This document shows, in pieces, positions 9,528 through 17,965 of a stretch of 64,000 nt of DNA. Source of the stretch: Acidobacteriota bacterium. Lineage in GTDB: Bacteria; Acidobacteriota; Blastocatellia; Chloracidobacteriales; JADJPF01. The stretch spans positions 1 to 64,000 of the forward strand of contig JACQZQ010000122.1 of the NCBI GenBank assembly GCA_016213785.1. The letters run 5' to 3'. The position numbers and the translations under genes were made by a program. The notes beneath the pieces are model-generated. The model was not told the origin of the DNA, did not search any database, and saw only the letters and a program-made list of their open reading frames with translations. Position 1 is the first letter of the stretch; every line of letters begins with the position of its first letter.

Positions 9528-11015
9528 ATGCTAGAGCATTATCGTAAAGAATTTACTGATTTTAATATTAATTTAAATCGAACTAAATATTTATATTTAT
9601 CAGGGCAAAAAGTAGTTTTCCCTACTAAAGAAATATATGATCGTTATAGCGATCTTTTTTCTTTAGACGTAATTAGTTCATTAAAAAAACTTTTATCAGA
9701 GACTACTGAACATTATCAGACAAATCGCAAGACCTTTAATCAATTGATTAGTTTTGCAAGTAATGGATATTTAAGCTTAAAAGTAAAGAGTTTAGATCAA
9801 GAAATTCAAATGGCTGAAAACCGGCTAAGTATTTTTTGGAAAGAGCAAAAAGTACCAATAAATAATGTTAATTATTTGTTAGTAAATGAGTTTGATGGTC
9901 AAAAAAGAAAAGAAATCTATAGTAAAAAACTTTCTTCTCTTAATACTTTAGATAACCTTAGAGGAGAGAGAATAGAAAAAATACATGAATTTACTAAAGA
10001 GCTTGGTTATGAAAATTATTTACAAATGTCATCAGAGCTAAATCAAGTAGATTACTTAAAATTAAATTTTAGTTTACAACGTTTTCTTTCAGATACAGAG
10101 AAACTTTATCAAGTTAACTTAAAGCAATATTTATCAGTCAATTTAAGATTGCCTATAGAACTTGCTTCTAGTGCTGATATTCTAACATTTACTCAAAGAG
10201 AGAATTTTTCTTTTCTTTTTCCTGCTAAAAAGCTTCTTTTGGCATATCAGGAAACTTTGCTTCAATTAGGCATTAGGTCATCTAGCCAAAACAATATTTT
10301 TTTAGATAAAGAAATTCGGCCAACAAAGCATTTTGGGACATTTTGTTTACCTATAATTATTCCTGATGAAATTAAGATTGTTTTTCAGCCAAACAGTGGA
10401 GTAAAAGAATATGAGTTATTTTTTCAAGCAGTAGGAAAATCTAACCATTTTGTTTTTACTAATAAAAAATTGCCTACAGAGTTTAAGTATATTGGAGATA
10501 ATAGCTTAATAGAGAGTTATGGATTTTTATTTAGACATTTAATAAGTGAACCTCTTTGGCTTGAGCAAATGTTAGATGAACGAGAGTCAAAAGAACTTCA
10601 GACAGCGAATTTACTAACTAGACTTTATTTAATACGACGCTTAGCAGCTAAATTAAATTATGAAATAGAGTTGCATAGTAAAGGGTTAAGCAATTTGGCA
10701 AGATTTTATTCTGAAGAAATCTCTAACGCTACTTGTTTTCAAGCAAGCTCATCAGAATACTTAATTGATTATTCTGACAGCTTTTATACAGCTAATTATT
10801 TAAGAGGACTGCTTTTTGAAGCTATGTTTCGAGATTACTTAAAAACACACTTTGGGTATAAATGGTGGCAAAATTGCAAGGCTGGAAATTTGCTCAAAGA
10901 TATGTGGGATGTTGGAACACTTTATTCAATAGAAGAGTTTTCTCAGCAACTAGGACTAGGAGAGTTAGTTATTGAGCCTTTAGAAATAGAGTTTTTTACT
11001 AATCTAAGAGCCTAA
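9528..11015 (+). CDS. M3-like metallopeptidase homologue lacking the HExxH zinc motif (pseudopeptidase)
   Basis: The 495-residue helical protein resembles M3-type oligopeptidases: FTKELGYENYLQM near residue 155, the LPTEFKYIGDNS segment, the downstream Glu329, then GFLFRHLISEPLWL. Where the family has an FHEAGH-type zinc site, this protein reads FQAVGK at about residues 299-304. Both zinc histidines and the catalytic Glu are replaced (Q300, A301, K304). The reading frame is intact over its whole length, which argues for a retained non-catalytic role such as peptide binding rather than recent decay. It follows the PLP-enzyme gene by 79 bp. No Shine-Dalgarno or signal peptide is evident. The family call is by motif layout only. 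Confidence 0.6.
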   Translation: MLEHYRKEFTDFNINLNRTKYLYLSGQKVVFPTKEIYDRYSDLFSLDVISSLKKLLSETTEHYQTNRKTFNQLISFASNGYLSLKVKSLDQEIQMAENRLSIFWKEQKVPINNVNYLLVNEFDGQKRKEIYSKKLSSLNTLDNLRGERIEKIHEFTKELGYENYLQMSSELNQVDYLKLNFSLQRFLSDTEKLYQVNLKQYLSVNLRLPIELASSADILTFTQRENFSFLFPAKKLLLAYQETLLQLGIRSSSQNNIFLDKEIRPTKHFGTFCLPIIIPDEIKIVFQPNSGVKEYELFFQAVGKSNHFVFTNKKLPTEFKYIGDNSLIESYGFLFRHLISEPLWLEQMLDERESKELQTANLLTRLYLIRRLAAKLNYEIELHSKGLSNLARFYSEEISNATCFQASSSEYLIDYSDSFYTANYLRGLLFEAMFRDYLKTHFGYKWWQNCKAGNLLKDMWDVGTLYSIEEFSQQLGLGELVIEPLEIEFFTNLRA

Positions 11016-11168
11016 ATAATAAAATATAGGTCAAATACCTTATATTAGGACTTTCAAAAAAATTAGTTAACACAACTAAGGAATATGATATGCTTAATTT
11101 AATATCATAGTAGTTAATTAATATTTTCCTAAACAAAAATAAATAAGCTCCACAGGTTTATATCTTAA

Positions 11169-12989
11169 ATGGAAAATTGCCCTCTTTGCGGTTTTAAGGA
11201 AAATCAACTAAGTTCGCTCAACTGTAGTAATTGCGGCGAGTCTTTAGAACCTACTTTAACTAAAACTAAAAATTTTTCTGGTGCTCTTCTACTACCTAAA
11301 GATCGGTTTATAACAGAAGGTTTATTTTTAGAGAAAGGCAATCTTAAGTATTATTCTGTTTATGAGGTATTAGACCCATCTAAAACTTATACTATTATTA
11401 CCTGTCCAAAAAACAGTCATGATGCTTTAGCAAATGCGATCCCAGACCTAAATAGTAATTTACTTACTAACAATCTTACTGGGAATCTTCCTAGCAATAA
11501 TGATGAAAGTATTAAAGAAAATAGTCCCTTTTATAGTTTGTTTTATTTGCTAGCAAGGTTTAATTCTCCTAGTGTGCTTAGAGCAAGTAGTTATTTTAGT
11601 GATGATGAGTTAGCTTATTTAATAGTAGAGCGTTTAGAAGGGCAATTGCTTAGTAAAGTAGGAAAGTTATCTGAAGCAGAAGTTCGTCAAATAGGCATTC
11701 AGCTTTGTCAAATTGTAGATAATTTTCATCGACAACGATTTGTGCATAATGCATTAAATCCAAATTCTCTAGTAATGGATGCACAAGGTTTAGTTAAAGT
11801 TATTTCTTTTAATCAAGTACGCCCTATTAAATATTACAACCCTAACCATCCAATAGAGCTAACGAAGGGGTTTTCTGCGCCAGAACTTTACAATTTAACC
11901 GAGCGATCTATTTTAGATAAGCGTTCTGATATTTATTCTATAGGGGCTATGCTTTACTGGTTATTAACAGCCGAAGTATTATCTACAAATGAAGTTTATT
12001 CTCCAAGAAGTCAAAACTGGCAACTTTATCCCCAAGCAGTAGTTTCACCCTCTTTTGAAAGAATTATTTTACGAGCAATTGCTTCTGATCCAAATGATCG
12101 CTATAACTCAGTTAATGAAATTAAGTTTGCTTTAGCGGCTTTAAGCACACCTACGGCTATACAAGTTTCTTATGCTAGTGATATTGGTAAACATAGAGAA
12201 ATTAATGAAGATAGCGTTTTACTCCTAGATCTTAGACAATGTTTTGAGTCAGTAAATAATTATGTTGGGCTTTATGTAGTTTCTGATGGAATGGGAGGAG
12301 AAGCAGCAGGAGAAGTTGCTTCTCGTATAACAGTACGTGCTATTGGTGAATGGGTAACAGAACGTTTAACTCTAGCCTCACTACGTTCAATGCATGGAAC
12401 ACAACTGGTTCAAGCTAGCCAAACAGGCTCTCTTGCTTTACTTAATGATGGGGGTACAAATATAAGAGTCCCTCAATTAATTACTAGTGCAATACTACAT
12501 GCTAATAGTGAAGTTCTGGATTATGCACATTACCACCCTAGTACACGTGGACTTGGCGCAACTGTAACAGTTGCTCTTTTAGCTGGCAACATTCTTACGG
12601 TTGGTCAAGTAGGTGATAGCCGATGCTATATAATAAGTAATGATAGATTAGAGCAGTTAACAGAAGATCACTCTTTGGTAGAGCGTATGGTGCGAAGAGG
12701 AGAATTAACTAAAGAAGAAGCTAGAGTACATCCACACCGCAATATTATCTATAGATCTATTGGTAGTCGTGATGATTTAGAGGTAGATATAGTTACTAGA
12801 ATGGTTAGGCGTGGAGATGTAATTTTACTCTGTAGCGATGGGTTAAATGCAATGTTATCTGATATTGAAATTGCTAATATAGTAAAAAGAAATTCTAATC
12901 CTTGGCAAATTACTAAAGAACTTGTAGTTGCAGCTAATGCTAATGGAGGAGAAGATAATATTTCAGTAATTGTAATTAAAATTGACTGA
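11169..12989 (+). CDS. Zinc ribbon-pseudokinase-PP2C phosphatase fusion
   Basis: A 606-residue three-domain protein. An N-terminal zinc ribbon (C4, C7, C19, C22) leads into a Hanks-kinase fold (about 40-335) whose catalytic residues are gone: the HRD motif reads H193-N194-A195, the DFG motif reads S213-F214-N215, and the beta-3 lysine motif reads TIIT. The C-terminal PP2C Ser/Thr phosphatase (about 337-606) keeps its metal-binding aspartates: D348 in INED, D373-G374 in DGMGG, D557 in SDG, and D596-N597. The likely role is a phosphatase whose pseudokinase senses a ligand or docks a substrate, opposing the kinase at 14533. It opens the signalling locus. Domain calls are firm; the regulatory role is inference. 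Confidence 0.88.
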   Translation: MENCPLCGFKENQLSSLNCSNCGESLEPTLTKTKNFSGALLLPKDRFITEGLFLEKGNLKYYSVYEVLDPSKTYTIITCPKNSHDALANAIPDLNSNLLTNNLTGNLPSNNDESIKENSPFYSLFYLLARFNSPSVLRASSYFSDDELAYLIVERLEGQLLSKVGKLSEAEVRQIGIQLCQIVDNFHRQRFVHNALNPNSLVMDAQGLVKVISFNQVRPIKYYNPNHPIELTKGFSAPELYNLTERSILDKRSDIYSIGAMLYWLLTAEVLSTNEVYSPRSQNWQLYPQAVVSPSFERIILRAIASDPNDRYNSVNEIKFALAALSTPTAIQVSYASDIGKHREINEDSVLLLDLRQCFESVNNYVGLYVVSDGMGGEAAGEVASRITVRAIGEWVTERLTLASLRSMHGTQLVQASQTGSLALLNDGGTNIRVPQLITSAILHANSEVLDYAHYHPSTRGLGATVTVALLAGNILTVGQVGDSRCYIISNDRLEQLTEDHSLVERMVRRGELTKEEARVHPHRNIIYRSIGSRDDLEVDIVTRMVRRGDVILLCSDGLNAMLSDIEIANIVKRNSNPWQITKELVVAANANGGEDNISVIVIKID

Positions 12990-13025
12990 TTTATAGCTAA
13001 ATATAAATATTAGACTGTAGATATT

Positions 13026-13041
13026 AAGATATAAATATCTT
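13026..13041 (+). terminator. Weak hairpin after the PP2C gene
   Basis: The inverted repeat aagata-taaa-tatctt lies 37 bases after the PP2C stop and is followed by a T-rich stretch (tgatgtattttctt). It may be a weak terminator. The stem is AT-only, so confidence is low. Confidence 0.25.
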
Positions 13042-13143
13042 GATGTATTTTCTTAGGATTATGGAAATGCTCGCGAAAATAGTCTTGGGGTTTGTTACTG
13101 ACCTAAAAAGACTTATTTATTTTCTTTATAATTTAATTGTTAG

Positions 13144-13166
13144 GTTTAGCTTTTAAAAAGCTAAAC
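13144..13166. repeat. 23-bp near-perfect palindrome
   Basis: The sequence gtttagctttt, one central a, then its exact reverse complement aaaagctaaac, forms an 11-bp palindrome. No T-run follows. It could be an operator or a hairpin in the leader of the downstream FHA/kinase genes. It lies in the 690-bp gap between the PP2C and FHA genes. Confidence 0.4.
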
Positions 13167-13210
13167 TCCTTAAACTAATTAACTAAAAATAGCTTTAGCT
13201 AACTAGTTTA

Positions 13211-13234
13211 ACTACTAATGCAATTATTAGTAGT
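13211..13234. repeat. Hairpin in the PP2C-FHA intergenic region
   Basis: The arms actactaat and attagtagt (9 bp, perfect) enclose a 6-base loop. It lies 45 bp after the 23-bp palindrome and 34 bp before the possible small ORF at 13268. There is no terminator T-run after it. Confidence 0.35.
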
Positions 13235-13267
13235 AATTTGCTGGAAAATTTTGATAGGAACCTGTTG

Positions 13268-13429
13268 ATGGCTATTGCCGAAAAAGCAGCAGACAATTAT
13301 TATTACAGGAGCAATCCCGGCAATACTCCTGAAATCCTAACTAAAAAAGAATTGTTTTGGTTGCATAATATTAAAATTAGTAGAACAATACTTGACTTTA
13401 CCATAAAGCCCAAAACCTATAACAATTAA
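13268..13429 (+). CDS. Possible small protein, 53 residues
   Basis: An open frame from an ATG (an in-frame TTG lies 30 bases further upstream) encodes about 53 residues starting MAIAEKAADNYYY. An AGGAA sequence lies a few bases upstream at a plausible ribosome-binding distance. I recognise no domain. Codon use is not clearly coding-like, and the surrounding 690 bp otherwise holds only hairpins. Without conservation data it may be a chance frame. Confidence 0.2.
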   Translation: MAIAEKAADNYYYRSNPGNTPEILTKKELFWLHNIKISRTILDFTIKPKTYNN

Positions 13430-13634
13430 AACTCTAAAACTAAAATTGGGTAAAATTAATCAAATTTGTGATATCTTAATAAAAGGCTCTGACTATTAAA
13501 TAAGTTAGATTAAAGCTCAAATACTATATTAAGTAGTTTTATTAGAATAAGCTGTTTTTTTCAAATTATCTAAGTTAGGATTTTGTTAATATGTTTAGAA
13601 AAATCCAGGTTAGTAATATTGACTCTTTAGCAAA

Positions 13635-13684
13635 AAGGAGGCGGCGCATCACTTTATAAAAGTTACTGCGCTGATTTTTTAATG
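13635..13684 (+). promoter_or_regulatory. Hairpin-bridged ribosome binding site before the FHA gene
   Basis: A strong AAGGAGG (13635-13641) lies 40 bases before the ATG at 13682, too far for normal use. Between them, gcgca (13644-13648) can pair with tgcgc (13667-13671), and actt(t) with aaagt inside, giving a hairpin from 13644 to 13671. Folding it out leaves about 12 bases between Shine-Dalgarno and start codon. A T6 run (13675-13680) follows the stem, so an attenuator or terminator reading is also possible. Confidence 0.4.
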
Positions 13685-14449
13685 ATTAAATGCACCAATT
13701 GCGCAACAGACAACTTAGATGGCTCAGAATATTGTGATGAATGCGGGACTAAATTAAGTGCATTTGCGGCTCCACCTATGTCGGCTAGTTCACAACCCAT
13801 AGCTAAGCCCCCTCAATCTATGCCACCTATGCCAGGTATGCCTCAGATGCCACCAATGTCACGACCGCCTATTCCACCTGTTCCACCACCACCAAATAGT
13901 GGGGTGCCAAGGAATGTAATGTCTGGTAATATGCCAGAACCTCCTGCTTTTTCTGCGCCAGTAGGAATGCCTAAAACAGCCCCTCCTTATTCAGCTAATA
14001 TGCCTAGTAACCCATCTAGACCTTCAATAACTAGTAGTGATCCTAGTATGATGCCTCCACCTAATAACCCTGCTCCTACTCCTCAAGCAAGCCCTCCAGC
14101 AAGTTTTGCTAAGGGTACAAATAGAGCTAAATTAATCATTCAGCGTGGGGGAACAATAGGAAAAGAATTTATGTTAACCGATTCAGAATCAAATATTGGT
14201 CGTTGGGATGCAGATGGTGGAATTTTCCCAGATGTAGATTTAGATCAAGATGATCCTGAAGCAAAAGTTTCTCGCCGCCATGCACGTATTATTCATCAAA
14301 GCGGACAATATTTAATAGAAGATCTAGGAAGTACTAATGGCACTTTTATTAACCGAGGCCGCCGTTTACTACCAGGAAACCGCCACCCACTTAATAATGG
14401 TGATGAAATTATTGTTGGTAAGACTTTCTTAAAATTTGTGGTAGAATAG
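13682..14449 (+). CDS. Zinc ribbon-FHA domain protein
   Basis: A 255-residue cytosolic protein with an N-terminal zinc ribbon (C4, C7, C18, C21), a Pro/Met-rich disordered linker (about 28-145) and a C-terminal FHA domain (about 150-255). The FHA shows NIGRW, SRRHARI and the EDLGSTNGTFI signature that binds phosphothreonine. It is probably the reader of phosphorylation by the kinase encoded 83 bp downstream, whose own C-terminus has the same zinc ribbon plus FHA arrangement with close sequence similarity. The start is set by the zinc ribbon; a strong Shine-Dalgarno sits unusually far upstream behind a hairpin. Its function in this organism is unknown. Confidence 0.85.
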   Translation: MIKCTNCATDNLDGSEYCDECGTKLSAFAAPPMSASSQPIAKPPQSMPPMPGMPQMPPMSRPPIPPVPPPPNSGVPRNVMSGNMPEPPAFSAPVGMPKTAPPYSANMPSNPSRPSITSSDPSMMPPPNNPAPTPQASPPASFAKGTNRAKLIIQRGGTIGKEFMLTDSESNIGRWDADGGIFPDVDLDQDDPEAKVSRRHARIIHQSGQYLIEDLGSTNGTFINRGRRLLPGNRHPLNNGDEIIVGKTFLKFVVE

Positions 14450-14532
14450 ATTGATTTAAGAGAATGCTTTGCTGCCTTCTACATATCTAATCTACCAACA
14501 ACATAGTAGCAAAAAGATTTCCCGAGGAAAGT

Positions 14533-15873
14533 ATGTCAAGGAATAAGACTAAAAACCCTAATGCTCAACTTGAAGCAGGAACAATGTTAGTTGGGCGTTA
14601 TTTGATCGTCAAACGTGTAGGCGGTGGCGGCATGGGAAATGTTTATATGGCACGAGATAAGCGCTTAGCTGATGCGCTTCGTGCTGTAAAAGAAATGATT
14701 GAGATGTTTTCAGATGAAAACCAGCGCCGAAAAGCAGTTGAAGATTTTGAACGGGAATCTCAACTACTAGCAAGCCTAGAACATCCTTCTATTCCTACTA
14801 TTTATGACTACTTTGTCTCTGAAGGCCGCTACTATCTAGTAATGAAATTTATAGGCGGAGGAGATCTTGCAAGCAGAATGAAAATGTCTCCTACAGGCCG
14901 TTTAGAAGAGCGGACTGTAACTGAATGGGCAATTCAAGCTTGCGATGTACTTAGTTATATACACTTACAACAACCTCCAATAATTTATAGAGACTTAAAA
15001 CCTGCAAATTTAATGATTGATGATAAAACAAACCGCATTATGCTAGTAGACTTTGGTATTGCGCGTTTTGTTTCTCCAACACAAAAAGGTGTAACCGCAA
15101 TAGGGACAATGGGTTATGCTCCACCAGAACTATTCTCTGGTAAAGTTGAACCTCGTTCAGATATTTATTCTCTTGGTGCAACTATGTTTCATCTCTTAAC
15201 AGGTTCAGATCCTCAAGATAATCCACTGCTTATTTTTGATTTTAGTAAAAATCCTCGTCCTCGCCAGATTAACCCTCAAATTACTCCTGGAATGGATGCA
15301 ATAATTGCCCGTACTGTAGAACATAAACCAGAAAAGCGTTTTGCTAGTTCATTAGATATGAAAAAAGCATTAGAAGACCATTTACGTCAGCTTGATTCTG
15401 GGCAAGCTCTTAGAACTCAATATAGTACAGAAATTACAGGTCAAGTTTTTTGTGGTAATTGTGGGCAGAAAATTGCTAGTGATGATCTATTTTGTGCTCA
15501 TTGTGGCGCACGTCAGCCCCTAGCAGCCCCTAGCCCAGTAAAAGTAACAGCTAAATTAGTTATTATGAATAATTCTGATATGTCAACTTCCTTTATTTTA
15601 GATAAGGATACTAATCTAATTGGTCGTGTAGACCCACATACAGGTATTTTTCCAGAAGTTGATTTATCTACTTATGATCCAGAAACAAAAGTCTCTCGTC
15701 GTCATGCTAGGGTTTATCGTGAGGGAGGACAGTTTTTAGTAGAAGACCTCTCTAGTGTAAATGGCACTATAGTTAATGGTACTTTTAAGCTTTATCCTAA
15801 ACAACCTAGAGTATTACAAAATGGAGATGAAATAAGATTAGGAGAAACCGTCTTAAAATTTGTAATTGGGTAA
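14533..15873 (+). CDS. Ser/Thr protein kinase with C-terminal zinc ribbon and FHA domain
   Basis: A 446-residue kinase with glycine loop GGGGMGNVYM (about 30-39), catalytic Lys53, Y152-R153-D154 as the HRD-equivalent, and D173 of DFG, so it should be active. A zinc ribbon (C307, C310, C321, C324) and an FHA domain (about 335-446, with SRRHARV and a VNGT motif) follow. The zinc ribbon-FHA tail is paralogous to the whole protein encoded at 13682 without its linker, which suggests fusion or fission. There is no membrane segment. GAGGAAAG at 14524-14531 is very close to the ATG. This is the only evidently active kinase in the 11-20 kb signalling locus. Confidence 0.92.
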   Translation: MSRNKTKNPNAQLEAGTMLVGRYLIVKRVGGGGMGNVYMARDKRLADALRAVKEMIEMFSDENQRRKAVEDFERESQLLASLEHPSIPTIYDYFVSEGRYYLVMKFIGGGDLASRMKMSPTGRLEERTVTEWAIQACDVLSYIHLQQPPIIYRDLKPANLMIDDKTNRIMLVDFGIARFVSPTQKGVTAIGTMGYAPPELFSGKVEPRSDIYSLGATMFHLLTGSDPQDNPLLIFDFSKNPRPRQINPQITPGMDAIIARTVEHKPEKRFASSLDMKKALEDHLRQLDSGQALRTQYSTEITGQVFCGNCGQKIASDDLFCAHCGARQPLAAPSPVKVTAKLVIMNNSDMSTSFILDKDTNLIGRVDPHTGIFPEVDLSTYDPETKVSRRHARVYREGGQFLVEDLSSVNGTIVNGTFKLYPKQPRVLQNGDEIRLGETVLKFVIG

Positions 15874-15880
15874 GAAAATT

Positions 15881-15925
15881 ATGCTTTATTCTAAAATTCT
15901 ATAGCTCTTTTCTAAAATAAAGCAT
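15881..15925. repeat. Hairpin between kinase-FHA and RDD genes
   Basis: The arms atgctttatt (15881-15890) and aataaagcat (15916-15925) pair perfectly over 10 bp and enclose 25 bases. There is no T-run after it. It may stabilise or process the polycistronic transcript. Confidence 0.35.
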
Positions 15926-15974
15926 CAAAGTGAGTAAATCTTTATTACTTTACTGAAAGTTTATTACCTTAGGT

Positions 15975-16688
15975 ATGGCGAGATTGTGCCAGAACTGTAA
16001 GAATCCTTTATCTGAGCGTGCAAAATTTTGTCGAATGTGTGGCACGCCTGTAGTTATTACTAGTAGTGAAAATGCTAGTAATACTATAACTAAGAGTGAA
16101 GTCATATTACCAACAAAAGTTTTAGCTCCATCACCTGGAGTATCAGCAAAGCAAGTTGTACCACCTATTGTTAGTACAACCAAAGCAAAATCTATATCAG
16201 TAGTTCAAATAGTAGAAAAATTATCATCAAATTTATCACTTGCACCCCCTACAAATGCTTTAGTAGGTTCTCTTGAACAAGCTGGGTTTTTACTAAGAAT
16301 GGGTGCATTTATGCTAGACGTATTATTGATGATGGTTTTATTACTAGTTATTGCATTTCTAGCTAATAACTTTATGAACTATCAGATAGTTATTTCAAAA
16401 ATAGCAAAAATATTGTTTTTAGTTCTTTGGATTGGTAATTTTTTTATTTTACCAAGCATTAAAGGTCAAACATTAGGCAAATGGTTGATAGGCATACGTA
16501 TTATAAGCCTTAATCAAACTAGAGCTAAAACAAGCCAAATAGTTATTCGTCATTTATTTGGATATCCTATTGCTCTTATTCCTTTTGCCTTAGGTTTATT
16601 ATGGCTAATTTGGGATCCTAAACAACAGGGCTGGCATGATAAACTAGCAAAAACTTTAGTTATAAAAAAGCGTTTTGACTGGCAATAA
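15975..16688 (+). CDS. Zinc ribbon-RDD family membrane protein
   Basis: The 237 residues begin with a zinc ribbon (CQNCKN, then CRMCGT), pass through a low-complexity linker and end in an RDD domain with about three hydrophobic segments (near 108-130, 140-165 and 195-215). The charged signature GKWLIGIRI and a WDPKQQGWHDKLAKT tail are typical of RDD proteins. RDD proteins sit in the inner membrane; a few are linked to ion transport, most are uncharacterised. Sharing the N-terminal zinc ribbon with three neighbours suggests a common docking mode. The upstream ribosome binding site is weak. Confidence 0.85.
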   Translation: MARLCQNCKNPLSERAKFCRMCGTPVVITSSENASNTITKSEVILPTKVLAPSPGVSAKQVVPPIVSTTKAKSISVVQIVEKLSSNLSLAPPTNALVGSLEQAGFLLRMGAFMLDVLLMMVLLLVIAFLANNFMNYQIVISKIAKILFLVLWIGNFFILPSIKGQTLGKWLIGIRIISLNQTRAKTSQIVIRHLFGYPIALIPFALGLLWLIWDPKQQGWHDKLAKTLVIKKRFDWQ

Positions 16689-16797
16689 AACTTAAAAAAC
16701 CATATAGGTATTCTCCTAAAACTTTAAGTTTTGTTATATTTTTTGTTATATCTATTATCTATAAATAAAGTTTTTCTAGTATACTTTCTTAATCTAC

Positions 16798-16803
16798 TAT
16801 AAT
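16798..16803 (+). promoter_or_regulatory. Possible -10 box upstream of the TPR gene
   Basis: A perfect TATAAT lies 27 bases before the ATG at 16831. The -35 region 17 bases upstream is poor (tctagt), so this is only a weak promoter candidate in AT-rich sequence. Confidence 0.2.
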
Positions 16804-16830
16804 AGTAGTTGAAAATGAGTTGGAAATAAA

Positions 16831-17931
16831 ATGGCTGTTAATAATACAGTGAATTCTCCTGAAGGGAAATTAGTTAATAAAACACTACGTTATGCAATTC
16901 TTGCAGGGTGGTTTTTTAGCCTTTTTGTAGCCATAACCACAACAGGACTAGTTACTTACTTTAAGGTAATTAAAGCTAGGCTAATGCCTGCTGTAACTAA
17001 TTCTCCTACTCCAACACCTATTGCTAGCCCTATTACTTTAGTAATACCAGATTTAACAACTTTATTATCAGAAGCAAAAAATGAACTTCAGTCAGGAAAC
17101 ACTCAAGTAGCAATAGAGAAATTACTTGAAGCAATTAAACTTGATAGTAATAATGCTGAAATCTATAAAACTTATGCAGATGCCTTAGTAGCGGCTAATC
17201 GTTACCCAGAGGCTATAGAAAATTATCAAAAAGCCATTGAGCTAAATAAAGAGGACTTAGAAATTTATAGCAAATTGGCAAAAGCATCTGAACAAATAGG
17301 ACAAGATGACAAAGCAATTACAGCCTATACAACAGCACTAACAGTTAAAAACGATGCTAATTTACGCCTGCAACTAGCCCGTGTACTAGTTCGTAATAAT
17401 AGACCTGATGAAGCACGAAAAAATTATGACCAAGTAGTTAAGGGCGAAGATCCTGCTTTGGCAAATCTAGCTAGACAAGAACTAGCTAAGTTAAATGATG
17501 AACGAATTGCTAGTAGTAAACCTATTAAACCTACTCCACTACCTTCACCTTCTCTTAAACCAACACCTCTACTAACACCAACACCACTACCTTCACCTGT
17601 TAAAGTAGAACCTGTTAGAATAGAAACCCCTAAACCCGTTCCTGTACCAACAGAACCCGTATTAAGAGCTAGTGATTATATGGAAAGAGGAATTAAATTA
17701 CTTAATGTAAAAGATTATAACGCAGCATTAAGAGAGTTTGAGAAAATGCTTAAAGCAGATCCTAACAATTTAGGAGCACATTACTTAATTGGTCAATGTC
17801 AGTATGGTTTAGGAAATTCAACAGCAGCACTAAACTCTTTCCGAAGATGTGCTCCTCCTGTTTGGAATGGTATATATTCTGGCGCTTGTCAAGGTCAGGT
17901 AAAAAAAGTAGAAAAAGAATTAAAAAAATAA
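16831..17931 (+). CDS. Membrane-anchored TPR protein
   Basis: This 366-residue protein has a short cytosolic N-terminus, one transmembrane helix (about 24-45), a block of TPR repeats (about 80-220), a Pro/Thr-rich linker (about 230-275) and further TPR-like helices (about 285-345). TPRs bind protein partners, so a role as a membrane scaffold for the surrounding kinase, FHA and phosphatase proteins is plausible. The C-terminal segment contains two Cys (CAPP and GACQG), possibly forming a disulfide if extracytoplasmic. It is followed by the FHA-GAF-SpoIIE gene after 34 bp. Confidence 0.8.
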   Translation: MAVNNTVNSPEGKLVNKTLRYAILAGWFFSLFVAITTTGLVTYFKVIKARLMPAVTNSPTPTPIASPITLVIPDLTTLLSEAKNELQSGNTQVAIEKLLEAIKLDSNNAEIYKTYADALVAANRYPEAIENYQKAIELNKEDLEIYSKLAKASEQIGQDDKAITAYTTALTVKNDANLRLQLARVLVRNNRPDEARKNYDQVVKGEDPALANLARQELAKLNDERIASSKPIKPTPLPSPSLKPTPLLTPTPLPSPVKVEPVRIETPKPVPVPTEPVLRASDYMERGIKLLNVKDYNAALREFEKMLKADPNNLGAHYLIGQCQYGLGNSTAALNSFRRCAPPVWNGIYSGACQGQVKKVEKELKK

Positions 17932-17965
17932 TCTGTTAAATAGTTTTGAATATTTTGGTGAAGCT

